From contig NW_002060943.1 in NCBI RefSeq assembly GCF_000150275.1, positions 5,359,950 to 5,423,949 on the forward strand: 64,000 bases of DNA, in the 5' to 3' direction. Both the position numbers and the translations under genes were made by a program. Under the pieces are notes generated by a model that was given only the letters and a program-made list of their open reading frames with translations, was not told the origin of the DNA and ran no database searches. This DNA is from Trichoplax adhaerens (lineage: Eukaryota; Placozoa; Uniplacotomia; Trichoplacea; Trichoplacidae). This document shows, one piece after another, positions 27,401 to 41,000 of the stretch (position 1 is the stretch's first letter; every line of letters begins with the position of its first letter).

Positions 27401-30400
27401 TTAAATACTTTACTAACAATGAATACAACAACTTTTCAGAACGTCTCATGGTACTACAAAATATTGCAATTACTTCTTAAAGAATATTCCTTGCACGAAA
27501 TCGGTTTGTTCTAAAATTATGGCGTAGCTTTATTATTGAATATGAACTATGAACCAATTCCTATTGATATCTTGTAGGATTGTCCTTTTTTGCACGAGCT
27601 TGGTGATGAGTCATGTGTTTTTACTAAAGATGATGTTCAACAAAGGTAATAAATAGAATTACATATTCTCATGTATATGATAATAACAATTTATCTAAAG
27701 AAGCGTTATGACTGATAGGAAACATCTAGAACACTTAGGTATAAGCACGTATCATTCAAAGCATAGGTTGGTTTTAGAGTTAAATTAAAATTTAGTAAAT
27801 GTTAGATGGGAAATACAATAATGGTAATATATATAGTTATCTTAATCTGATAGTACGTTAAGTATTTGTTGTTACGAAATTTGCAGTCAAGTTCGTGAGC
27901 GCAAGATTTCAGAAAATTCTGATTGGCCTGATAATAAGGTTTCAATCAATTACCATTTTTGACTTTTTGCGTCTTTCAGTATGTCTAAATTTTCATTTCC
28001 TATCCATAATTAGGAAAAGATAATTACGGGAAAAGCCGTGCAAGGTAATTTTTACTATTAGTTATTAATCTATTAATTTATTATACTCGTGCATTAAACA
28101 AATAGACGCAATTGCATTTATAAGTGTGTAAATAGTTGGCATCATTTGCTTTATATTTATTTCTAGATGACGTGAACACGGAGAATTCACAACCTGAAAA
28201 TCAGTCTCTAGCGTAAATGACCTTATTTAGTGGTGATAAGGGTGATTCTATACCACGTTTAGATCTAAAGATTTGATTTCTGTTAGGGTTATTTCGGAAC
28301 AAATTAGCACGAAGGTTGTCACTGAAGTATCAGAAAATTATGAAGAGGAATTAGAAATGAAAAGTGATGTACAAGTAGAAAAACCAACGAAGGGAACAAT
28401 TTCCCAGAATAGTTATGATAAAGCTGTGGGCAGTGGAGCCCCAAATAAACTTTACAATCCTCCTTATATGAATATTCGTGCAACTGACGCAGTTCCATCC
28501 CAGTAAGTCATTCTCCTTTATATATAGCACATTTATAAATACGGGTATTTTCTTTATAATATTGTGTTAGTCGTGTTATTTGTGTCGATATCACAGTTCT
28601 ACTTCATAAAGTTAGTAAAGTTACGTAAACAGAATTGACCAGGGTCTTATTCTATGTTAATCGTCACTTTTTGCCAAATTTATAGTGTAAACTTGTATGC
28701 TAATAATACAGATGAGGATTTAGGTATGTAATCAAACTTTTACATGCTATCTAAATAGATTTCTTTATTATACAGTATGAATTTTGAAACATTAATAATG
28801 AAATACGTAATGATTTTTGGTTAGATTTTGACCCTTGGAATGAATCTAATAAAGGCTTTGCAGACTTACTCTTACTTGGAAGTAATAATAATGTGAATAA
28901 CAAACTGCCAGTTACAGTTGAGCACGAAAGAAATGGTAACCTCTATGAAAATGGAACGACATCTATGCTTGGTTAGTATCATGCTTTATCGTTGTATATT
29001 GTAAGATTAGAGTGTACATGTCTGACTTCTACGAGATAATCCCGTTAAATTGTGTCTATGTTAGGTAATACGTATAGTAATATCGTGGATTCATTAGATA
29101 ATACGAATACAGAAATGGCTTCCGGAAATCCGTACAATAATACAGGATATGCTAATAGGAAGCAGAATATCTTCCCGCAATCAAACCAGAGTTACTTTCA
29201 AAATGCGCAGAATTATGCCCATTTTGGGAATTATTATAATCCTGGTGATGGTTTTAATATGTCAAAATATATAGATAGTAGCAGCAACAATATTGATGCT
29301 GGATCTTCGTATTCAAACGTTGGAATTGATACCGAAAGCTTTGGTATAAAAAGCGGTTTTGAAGGAAACAGTTCATCTGCGAATAACTTTGGAGGGGCAA
29401 AGGTTCCTAATACGGCCATCAAGGCAGAGCATAATGATAAGAACACGTCCACACCCTGTGTTAGCAATAATGGAATGCTACAGGTACGTACGAAGATTAA
29501 ATTTCTATTTGATTTAATCATTGACACCTATGGTATCGGTATTTCTCGGAATTCAAATTTTAGAATGTTCGAGAATGGCAAGCTGGTTTTCGTTCTCTAC
29601 TGCCTAATGTCAATATTACATTTGGGTTTGGTAAGTTGTTACAGTAACTATGGCTAATCAGTTTTGTGGTTGTCGGTGTGATGTGTACTGTGCTATTTCG
29701 GATTCGCCAAAATTCGGTTGTTAACTTTCCCCCCGTGAATAGATGAAAGTTTGTCATTTTAGACTTTCTAGTGATGACTAATTAAGTAACTACAATTTTA
29801 AGGTAATACTCTGCAAGGTACCGAAATATCTGGCAAAGATCTATCTCATAAAGAGAACGACGACCAGTCAAAACCGCATCATATAATGGAAAGCGACGTG
29901 AAACATGGAATTGAATCAAAGAGTAAGTTCAGTTATATATTTTATGAGGAAGCTTCTATTGATAAATACGTATGGAATAGGTTACTACGGTCTTAATTTA
30001 GTTATTACATGGATAGATAGCATATTTGGAATATTTTAGGTAAAATTCTATTAAACATTGGTATTAACGACTGTTTTATGTGTCGTGATGAAATAGGTAA
30101 TACTGAAAATCCGTCATTTATTAAAACTGAGGTAGATTGATTGCATATCGATAACTTATTAATAAACCTTGAGTTAGCTTCATATATCTTTATACTGTAA
30201 TAGATTTATAAAGTGTTCTTAAACCTTCATGATTGATGGGTCGTAATTTCATTAGGAAACCGTCGTTCCTGTTAATAAAATGAAGGAGATGAATATTAAG
30301 CATGAAGTAGAGGATATTACAGGGAACAAGTATCGCATACATGCGAATAAGAATGATAATGTAACAAGGACGAATTATTTACCTTCTGTCAATAGTCAGT

Positions 30401-31131
30401 TGGGAGATAGAAAGCTAGCTCAAAGCTATAAACATAAGCATAAGAATAACGTAAAAAGTGGCATACGCTCGAATGTATATCCAAATTCACCTGGTCGTGA
30501 TAGAGCAAGTAATACGTTGCCAGCGAGAAAAGCTGAAAATCGAAACCAATCCTATTCTACTAATACAAATTCTACTAAAGCGCCCAAATTGTTACAAACG
30601 GAAGCTGACACAAGTGATGATAAATCGTCAAAAGTGCGGATTGTTAAAAAAGATTGGAAAACAAATGTAGATGTAGCAGGAACTGCTATAAAACCTAAAA
30701 CAAACGTAATTAACAATAATGTGCCTTCAAAGGCCCATGAAACTAAAGGAAAAGATGACAATGATATTGATGAAACCGACAATAAAGTTATAAAGTCGCT
30801 TTCGAAGAATAAGAAGAAAAGACAAAGAAAACTTCAATCGAAAAAACCAACCGATGATAATGACCTTGCTAAAAGTGAAATTGCTACTTACGTTAAATCA
30901 ACCACCGAGTCGTTAAATTTAGGGTTTTTACCTGCCAAATTTAGTGAATCTATAGCTGTCGATTATGATAAAGACACCGATCCAGACACGATAGTTAATC
31001 ATTTAGAGGTGGAAATTGAGAATACAAAAAAAGAGGTGCAGGATTGTGAAGCTAAATTGCATGCAGTTATCAGGAAAAATTGTTCCATATCGAATACTAA
31101 TTATGAAAAATCAATACACAATCAGGAATAG
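21415..31131 (+). CDS. CNOT4: CCR4-NOT complex subunit 4, RING E3 ubiquitin ligase
   Basis: Twenty-three exons join in phase into about 933 residues. Early exons are 21415-21447, 22348-22413, 22486-22551, 26184-26254, 26434-26523, 26735-26795, 26902-26988, 27127-27168, 27260-27318, 27440-27503, 27578-27645, 27719-27766 and 27887-27938. Later ones are 28014-28044, 28167-28212, 28287-28502, 28686-28723, 28825-28971, 29065-29483, 29564-29630, 29803-29922, 30097-30131 and 30256-31131. The C4C4 RING finger (CPLCMEPLEDDLNFFPCQC to GLCPACRR) starts at residue 12. A basic linker, an RRM (QKNLVFVVGL, SAYITYTRNE) and a CCCH finger (KYCNYFLKNIPC then DCPFLHELGDE) follow. The motifs FDPWNESNKGFADLL and REWQAGFRSLLPNVNI also match CNOT4. 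The protein is a ubiquitin ligase linked to the CCR4-NOT deadenylase and ribosome quality control. The C-terminal ~300-residue Lys/Asn-rich extension ending in a coiled coil makes it longer than human CNOT4. Intron 3 is 3.6 kb. The exon 4 donor is the least certain junction. Confidence 0.94.
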
Positions 31132-31132
31132 C

Positions 31133-31154
31133 AATAAATTTAGGCAACAATAAA
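31133..31154 (+). promoter_or_regulatory. Two poly(A) signals for CNOT4
   Basis: AATAAA hexamers lie at 31133-31138 and 31149-31154, directly after the CNOT4 stop codon. This points to a short 3' UTR in the convergent gap with CABIN1. Confidence 0.5.
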
Positions 31155-32088
31155 TTTGTAAATTTGAAAGACTTCATTGTGACAAATTCTTGCATACCGA
31201 ATCGCTTGATTTACAACGTTACGCTGTTGCCAATTTAAGTCAAAGGAAATTTTAATCACTGCTACTCAAAGATTATACTAGACTACTACAGTTGCGGTTA
31301 ATATAGTACCCTTAATTATAATTATCAGAGTTTTATGTGTAAATCAATGATTTGACGATGATCATGAGTCATAACCTAGCGCATGAATACAGTTGTATAA
31401 TAGTTACAGTATGTTTTAGTTTGGTCACAAGTTACCCGATAAATTTTACATCAGTTCATAGGATAAAATTGAGATGCCTGTATTTATATTGTATACGTGT
31501 ACGTCATGGTATAGATCGATTCCATTCGCACACTCGTCGCAAATTAAAACATGGGATCTTTTGTCACAGCACAGCGTTATTAGCATCCATCATAAAATGT
31601 GATAAACAAATCGCTTTCTGTGAATAGGTGTAGCATCTGAATTGTAAGCATGGAAAGGTTGTGAATAAGGTTTTGACAATAACGACATAATTTTAAAAGC
31701 TTTTAATTTATGAAATCACTTTAAAGATTTATCAATGGAGCCAATCCAGTAACTATAGTAATCACCAATGTTGAACAATTTATTTTCGAGCGATATCGTT
31801 TTAATTATAGTATATGTCTATAAATATAATACTGCGGCGCATACGTAAAAATGCCGGGTTTAGTTAAAATCCTTAAAGAAATCAAAATAGGTTTTTAATA
31901 TTTCATGATTTTAACTCATTCCAAGATGTGAAGTAATGGTGTTTTATTACTTAACACAACACGGTAATTTAAAAAATTCATTATATTAATTACATTAGTA
32001 CAGTACATGTCTACAAGGGCCTACATTAGCGGTAGACTAAACAAGACTCGTATAGCTATTTACAAATTGATCCCAATTATGTGCAGTA
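31155..32088. other. Convergent intergenic gap
   Basis: About 0.9 kb between the 3' ends of CNOT4 and CABIN1. I see only AT-rich sequence and short unsupported open frames. Confidence 0.6.
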
Positions 32089-35000
32089 CTAGTTTACAAG
32101 ATCTGAAGTTGTTGGCAGTTCTTCCTTTTGAGTCTCTGAGGGCTACAATCAGAAAAAGTAGTAGCTTATTAATTAGTAAGAAGATATTTACTGCACAAAG
32201 CTACCAGAGTAAAGTATGAAAATAGTCTTATTTGAAAACGACTATCGGCAATTAGTCGGTAAATGCGATAGTTAATAATATACTAACTTGCTTATCACTG
32301 GCTAAGGACAATAATTTTTCAGCTTTAGCCAACAAAGTTTCTGTAACCTGTATTATAAAGTTTAATATAGCAAATAAATGCAAGTAGACTAGCGTAGTTG
32401 TGCAGATGACATTATTTTGTAATTCCTTCGAAAATACCTGATTTTCGTCCTCAAATTTGTCTTTCAGCTCTTTCATTTTTGGTAAAGCTGAAGTGAGATT
32501 TGCTTTCTATCAAATTCAGAAACAAGTATATTAAGCATTTGTGGTATTTTGATAGTAATTGAATGAATACTATTTCACTAACATTAAAATCTTTCGGTAA
32601 GTTAGCCTTTTCATCCGATACATCACCGCTTGTTGTAACTATGTAATGATAGAAGCATGCATTAATGATATTTATTTATCACTAATCGACTACAATAGAG
32701 CTGAACACTTACATTCTAGTTGATCAACTAGTTCCGAAACAATACCAACTCCTATAAGATACGCCTAAAATGTCCGTAATTAAAAGTATTACGATATTTA
32801 AATTACTACTGGACTGGAATTATAATAAAGAGTTGATAACTTTAATGACAATTACCTTCTTTGCTAGGTGGCATCTATCCACATCTTTCATGTACTTCCT
32901 GAATTGAATAAATAACACATATTGGAAAATGACTCTTGGAGTGTTAGAAAAGGCCTGAATTATTATTATTATCGTCATCCTCTGAGGAGAGAATTGATAA
33001 CACTTACCGTTTATCTTGTGGCTTTTTGTCCAATATACCAGAAAGGGTAAATATCATGGAGATATCCTTAACTTCAGCTAGAATTTTAAGCAGAAGTAGC
33101 AATGATTTATTGATAGCAGCGCAAAATCCTCCTGCTCTGTTGTACGAAAAGTATAAACGTAGAGGGTTAAAAAAGACTTAAGAATAAGCTGAGAAATAAG
33201 AGTTATTTATTAACGTAATACAAACTAACCTTTCAAAGTCTTCAACGGGGTTTTTATACATGGACTGTACCGAAAATAAGTTAGAAGGATTAGTTGTTAA
33301 ATCCTTTAATACGTATGCATCGAATAGGCGGCGTATTTGTCACTTTTTGACTTTTATAAAATTTCAATTATTGCATTGTTACAGCCTTACACTAAAAAAA
33401 TTCGCCTTATTTAGACAGAAAATGCTATATTTTGGAATATTAAATTGGACATCTGTCTTTGTTGGGAATGCGCTTGAAGTTGATTTACTCCATCCTAGTA
33501 ACAGTGAACGACACAGAGTGATATCCTGATAAAGTATACATGTTTCATCAGTTAAGGTTTAACGTTATGCGTAATAAGAACAAAATTTAAAGTATAAACG
33601 TAAGTTTCCAAAGCAAACGCCTTTAAAAAGTTTTCTAAGAAGTATATAAAAAAGTGATCTGTTTAGTAAAGCAAATTTACCTTATGAACACTGGAATAGA
33701 ACAGCGTAGAAGCAAGTCGATATACAGACTTGTAACTAAATGAACACCGATCGAGACATATACTAATGCCTTTTAAACATAATTCAATATTCTTTAAGCG
33801 ACGGAGTTCCACTGTTTCGGACTGCTGAGTAAGGCTTACGGATTCATCTAAGCAATCAGTATTTGTATCTCCCCTTTGATGTTTAACTATAGACGATTGA
33901 TTGCCGACAGGTGAAGTAATATTGATTTTCTTATCGATTGATTTTCGCCTAGTAATTGTAGATCTTCTATTAATGGTAGCACGACATGCGTTCTCTACAT
34001 AATCATGTTCTCTAAGCACACGAATAGCCGATAGATTCTTATCATTATCTCGGGTATCGTTAGTATCACTGTCTTCTTCCTTTACTCTTTTTCTCGAATG
34101 AATAGGGTTTGACTTTGCTGTCTCGTTTTTTGCACTGGTTATCTTCTCTACACGATCTTGATCAAGCATATTTTTTTCAGAATCTTTACTAGACTTTTCT
34201 TCAGCTAAAATAAACGGTAACTTATAAACTTTTGATACGTATTCATCGATCACTTTATGTTGTGATTCAGAGTTATTTTCCAAAGCTTTCAGCATCGATG
34301 CAAATAATCGATAGTGTATTTCTACAGCTTCTACTGCTAAAAGTTGGCTTGATTGGGAGTATGTTACTTTCTTCGGATAGTCTGCTTTTTCGTGATGAAG
34401 CCGCGAGGCAGCCTAAAGAACGCACACAACACTTAGCTAAGTAAATTATTTTAATATCGATAACTAGCAGAGCTGATTTAGTGGCTTAATCACAAACCTT
34501 CAAGTATAAATCTAAGCTTTTCTTCGGTGGCATCTTCAACTTTTCGTAACATTTACCAGTCATGTAATACAAGAACCACTTTTCGTCATTGTCACCTGCT
34601 AACGATGTTGCTTTCAGGAAACATTTTAAAGCTAATTCAAGCATTTCTTTGTGTTTCTTAATCATAAATTCGTCATTCTCCGATGTATTAGATGCATACA
34701 TAGTTCTATATGGCTGCAACAAGAAAGTGAAAAAAAATATTTTATGTGCTGCAATAAAATTACATCCGTACGATGCCTTCGTTTAGATTAATAAATGAAC
34801 CTTACTTCCTTCATCCGCCTTGAGGTATGAGCCTGCATCATATACGCTAAAGATCCATACTGTAATAACGTAACGCCGGTTAAATTAACTTACAAGTAAG
34901 AATCCTTCGTTATATTGCAAAACCAAGAAGACCGCCATTTATGATAAATAAAATTTACTTTCTCTGCTAGCATACCTCTGTCCAAACTAAACAGTAGGAA

Positions 35001-38000
35001 TCATCGAGACGTGTAGCCTTTTCAAAGCATCTGAGAGATAAAAATCATTGTAGAGATTTTAATCAATCATTGACATGCTTTACCGGTAATTATAACTAGG
35101 TCATTATCAAATCATTATTGTTCTTCCTTACTTTAAAGCAAATGAACAATGCTTTAAGAGAGCCTTATCAAATCGATTTTCACGCTAATATTTAATGGTA
35201 GGTATATATATAATGATTAGAACAGAATTTATCTTACTGCTTGAGCTAAGTTATGAATTTGTAACCATCCCTACGATAGAGTAGTGCATCTGGGAGGGAC
35301 AAAGCTATTGCGATATATAGCGCATTGCTACAAAAATCAACTATATCTATTTAAAACATACATTATTCAGTTTACTTTCTATTCGATGTTTACATGCTAA
35401 TGCCATTCCTATCCATGAATCAAAATGATTCCAGTTATAGCAAATGTCGTAGGTGTAATATTTGATAGCTTTACTGAGAATAGAAATAGAATATTTTAGA
35501 AACAGAAAAAATGAATTTGCCACATAATTGTAATAAATACTGTACTTGTATTCGAAATTTTTAAAGAAAGAGTCCGCAAGCACGTAATATAGATTTTTTA
35601 AGATTGATCTGGAATATACAATGAAGAACGTCTTTGAAAAATTTTGTTTAATTAATATTCAGATAACAGCAGTTCCTGATTTTACTAACGTTGGTTGGTT
35701 ATTATCTACAAGTGATAAGCCATCAGAAAAGGATTCATTATTACCAGATAGGTATTCATTAAACCTGAAGGCTACATCCTCTGCGAACGAGATCAAAAAA
35801 ATTTAATAGCAACATTATACAGCTTTCATTGTGTTAATAAGGTCGAACTTTAGAAAGTCTTTAGTGTGACAGGTTTAGTCATCCAACAGTGATAATGTAA
35901 TTAAAATAATGCAACCTTATACTATATATCGAAACAGTTACCGATTTGATCCGTTGTAGGGACAGTACTTGAAATCGTGAGTAAAATAGGCAGTGACTGA
36001 AAAAATTGGTCATTAGTAAATTCTTAAGAAACCTTTATTTCAAGTGATGGTAACAACAATGACATACAACAGTACAGTAATGCAATACCTCTAGGGATAT
36101 AGATTGTGTCTTAGGACTATTGAAATTTGGTAATGGATTCGGTTTTAGAAAATTGAATAAAGCAGAGACATTCTCCCATTTGATTTCGACCTAAGCATAG
36201 TTAGCACATTTAATTGCTAATTTCTGATATCATAACAAGCTATTATAAACTGCGACTAAAATACTGTAAATTAAATCATTTCTGCTAAATATATGGGTAT
36301 AAGTGCTAGACGAATACAAGAATAATTTCTCTGTAATTTTCATGATATAAAAATCTACCTGTGGCGATAAGTGCTGTTCAAAGGCTTTTGCCTAACAGTT
36401 CAATTTAAGGGAAGAAATTGTAAAATAATTTGCATAGATTTAACAGTTTCATTGTTTAATTGTATAGTATATATATTTAAATATGTGAACTTATACTTTA
36501 GACTTTTTTCTAGGATGTCCATACAAGCAATAGTAGCATTGCTCTATTTCCTTTTTGATGTAGTCCTAGTCACGATGTAAAAGTCGCATTCACAGAGTCA
36601 GATTTACATCTTTAATCAAATTTGAATTTTTTCGATTTGAATAGAACCTTTAAATAGTCGTATTCGTCTAGGAGTTCTGTAAAGGTTTTTTCCGCAAAAA
36701 ATAGAAACGCTCCGTCATTGCGACAACACCATGATTTTCTATAAGTTTGTTTAATGAATTGCACAAATTTTAGGATATGAGAATGCAGAATGCCACAAAA
36801 TTTTACATAACTTTAAGAAACTAGCGAGTAACTTACTTTCCTAGATATTGATGACTACATTTTAACAGTTGAAAGATGCAAGGTTCAGTAAAAGAATTAG
36901 CACTAGCTGTAGAGTCATTACAGTGAGATGCAGAAGGTTCACCCAATTCAGTTTGGTTTCCGTTGGCAAGATCTAGATTATTTCCAGCTGTGTCGATGTT
37001 ACCATTCTTGTTTTCGTTTAAATGCCTTTCGCTTTCCATTCTACATTTAAATACATTTTAGACCGAAATGATTCACATATAACTGAGTAAAGTAAAGGTA
37101 AAAAATATTTTATTTGTAAACTTACTGTCTAACAATTGTATTCAAACAGATCCAAGGTTGCACGTTAACTTCACTCGTATCAACTGAGTCTGTATTCATT
37201 ACCAAATCAATCATCTGACGGAGATCATTTAATTAGAAACGGAATAGACAGAAATTATTATTGTAAAGTAATAGCTAATCTGGCAATTACTTTGTGGATT
37301 AATACTTCTATACGAAAGTACCTGAATAATATTTTGAACAAAGCGAACGGTTTTATCCCATTCTAAAGTTTTTAAACATTTAGGATGTTGATCTAAACAA
37401 CTATAAAAGTAGACAAGTTTCGTTATGTTTTAGGATATATCAGAACTTGCTAATTGTTTTAGAATACTCACTCTTGTATTTCATTAAGCAATTGACCAAC
37501 GATATTTTTCCAAGCAGCACTTGAATTTAATTTAAGTATGATCTCATGCAGAGTCTTTTCAGCAATCTTAATGTAGCCCTAGTAAGCCAAAATTATTTTA
37601 ATTAAAAATAGTTCGATCAGCCTAAGTAGTTTATTATAGTACAGAATAGATTCAATTTCTTTCTCTATTCGATATTACATGCTAGGTGGACCTACATGAT
37701 AATCTTTCAGTTTCAAGTAGCTCTCGCACAGTAGCATAAAATGAGCGGGTCTCTCAGGGATGGTATTATCGTATTTTTCAAGTGACTTTAAAAAAATGTA
37801 TCCATTAACTAGTATAGAATATGTGATTCGTAAAAAAACGTATCAGTTACGGAGAGGCATACTTCCTCTTTATTGCCTTCATCATTTAGTCTTAGTTCAA
37901 GGATAGCTATAACTTTCTCAAATTCATCTATTTGAAATAGTTGCTGGACCTGACATAACGAATAGATCGCATCGATTTTAATAGTGAGTACAATTAAATC

Positions 38001-41000
38001 ACTCGAATGACTGTGCATCCTACTAAATTATTTAATTCGGAACAAGTACTAAGAGATTGCATTTAAAAAATAGTTTCTAATGGCATATAGCTTACTTCAT
38101 CAAATGATTGACAGCGTAGAAGTGATTTAATTTTTTTCGCAACTGTTTCTGTGATAGATGTTATTTTAAATTTGTAAGTTTAAAAAGCAATTTATACGTA
38201 ACAAGTATTTAAGTATCCACCACCAAACCTTGTGATATTTCCCTATCTAGGGTACAGTTAGTTAATGTTATGCTCCAAGCTTGCTTCGGTGCATCTGAAA
38301 TATTTTCTTGGCTGCCATTACTAATTATTTGCTGACACTATCACGTACGACGAATAACATTGAATAATTAGTAATTTAATTATAAAATTAATACATAACT
38401 TACTAACCTGTTTTAATATATACAGACTAGTATCTATTTGACCTTCGTGCATCATATACCTTGCTTGAGCCCACAACACTAATAATAATTTTGCAAGTTA
38501 ATCCATACTTTTATAGTGATGTATTGCATTTCTGATTTCTTTCATACCTCGCACTGCAATTTCCATTCTGTTGTAAAAGCATAACCGATCCGTGAAAACG
38601 CAATTCTTAATGAACGTAATATCATTTTGGATACAATCTCCAACACAGGAACGTGGAAGAGTGACCGGACATTCTGGCAATTTTCTAAGGATAACGATAT
38701 TATAAAGTTCTTACGGTGTCAGATTTACAAATTGTCATAACATAGAAAAGGTCGTACCGGTCTTTACGGTATACTTACAAAGGAGTTACTTTGGAAGGTG
38801 AATAGTTGTTAGACTTTGCTTTCATACACAGCCATGTATCAAGCTGAAGTTCCAAAACTACGAGACATAACTAACCAGTAAAACAACGCATGAATACAAC
38901 CAGCAGAAAATTTAGGTACAGTAACTTCTTTATTCAATATTCATATATGAAGACAGTAAGGCCTCACGCTTAGATATATTGTATAATCTTATCATCATAC
39001 CGTAACTAGCTCTTGGCAGGCTTGCTCGTCTAATTCATCACTGTAATTACAACAACGCTTATGTATCTGACTTTTATTGGAATTAATGTACGAAAAATCA
39101 AATTACCTGAAGATAGACGGTAGTATGATGTGAGGTCTTAATCTGGCGTAAACTTTTAGTACGATGTCAGTCAGATTTTCTGGCCTACAGAGGTATTTGA
39201 AAGGATACTAATATAAGTAATTAGCAATAAAAGGTCCATAAAAAGAGCTTGAAGACAATTAATCTAGGTACCATTTCATCGCCCATTTTGTAGTTAATGA
39301 TATGATAAAATCTTGAAGAATTTGTATGATATTCCTTGATTATAAAAAATCATAAACAGTGAAGAACTATTTTACTATGTATACGTCACTTTTTCACATT
39401 ATTATATATTACCTATGATCATTTTGTTTGTGGATAAATTCACGAACGTCAAATGATTCATCAATCATTTCTGAGTCACCAAGAGTAGACCAGCTTGAAC
39501 CTGATTAAGAGAATATTTCGTTAGCAAGCGAGATACTACAACAATTTACAGCTGAGAAGCCTATTGCATTAAAGAATATCATGTCACGAATAGTTCTCTA
39601 AGGCAACCTTTCTGTTCTGCTGCAGCTTGTTTCTGTTCGCTTTGACGATTCAAATAGTTTATGATATTTCATTAGTATTATCATCAGAGCTACTTTGCAA
39701 TGAAAGAGTTAATAATTTAACCTTCCAGAATTTGTTTTAAGTTCTGCTTGGCTAGCTCCTTTTGCATCGTAATTCTTATTAATGTCTCTGCACATGAAAT
39801 ACAACATAGCAACTTGAAGTTGACTTTATCAAATTGAATAGTTACAGTAGAATAGTAATAATTTACATCTGGAGTGATTTCGGAATAAGGTTGGTTAATT
39901 CTTTTATAAAAGCTTGACTTTTTTGATCATCACTAGCGCTGACCGTTCTGACCTAGAATGAGTATTAAGTATACGATGTACTGCAGGTAAGCATAGATAG
40001 CGATGTATTTGCAGGCGTCTGAATCTCCTGTTAAGTGTCAACAATGAGTCATTACTCGTTTAGATCGTCTCTTTGGTTCCGGAGTTGATGGCTCTCGAGC
40101 TTTCTCAGAGGCTATCCTTTTTCGTTTTCTACCATCAGTATTTGTTTCTTTCGTGGGGGATTCATTATTATCTATGTAAAATAAAATCATCAATTCTGTT
40201 TTTATTTTTAAGTAAAAATACATAAGTAAAACTTACAATCTAAATGCATCAAATATATCGTATAAAATATAATAAAACGCAATCTATATTAATCTTAGCA
40301 ATAGTGTTGCTCGTCCATGTTATATAATAATGTATATCTAATATTAAAAAATTAAAACAATTTTAAACACAGTAATACCTTTGCTATTAGATTTTTTTGG
40401 TCGTACCATACTTTGCAGATCGATCAATGTCAGCATTGACTATCAGTTTCATAGATTACCGAATAAGATGACTATTTATGAGTCACTTCATAATATTGTT
40501 TAATCATTAAACTAAAACTAAACCAGACCAAGAGTAGAATTTCTTTTTAAGTATAAGCTAGAGTTACCGCATCTGGTAAAGATTGCAGGTCGTCGTAAAT
40601 TTTTATTAAATGCTGTCCAAGATGGTACCAGCTGTTGCAAAGAATATCATAAAGTTAAGTCAAGAATAAATGTTATCATTTGAAGCTAAAAACCTATATA
40701 TAATTAACGAGCAAAGTGAGCAATAAAGAAGATAACTTACGTCAGACTAGCTAGAGGCTTTTTGAGATGAACCGCTTCCGGGAGGGTCATTTCGACAAGT
40801 TTCTTATGCTCATTTCGCATTGACAAAGCTTCTTCTATAATCTATTATCACCAAAAGATGGTTAAAAAGGAATTGATATCAATATTATCAGGATACTGAA
40901 TTGATAAAAGGAAGATGAGATTGTTTACCTGTTGTTTATACTCAGGGTCAATCGCCGTAGAGCTCTCAGAAATTCCTATCCTACAATACATATAAAATCA

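Noticed and set aside
27719-27938. Apparent one-base frame break between CNOT4 exons 12 and 13
   Set aside because: The nearer donor at 27739 breaks phase, but the donor at 27767 gives a canonical GT-AG intron in frame, and the whole gene then totals 934 codons.
32252-32476. 74-codon minus frame that would end CABIN1 at 32252
   Set aside because: It reads through two introns. Splicing at 32288 to the exon 32142-32089 keeps the frame and gives a better-supported C-terminus.
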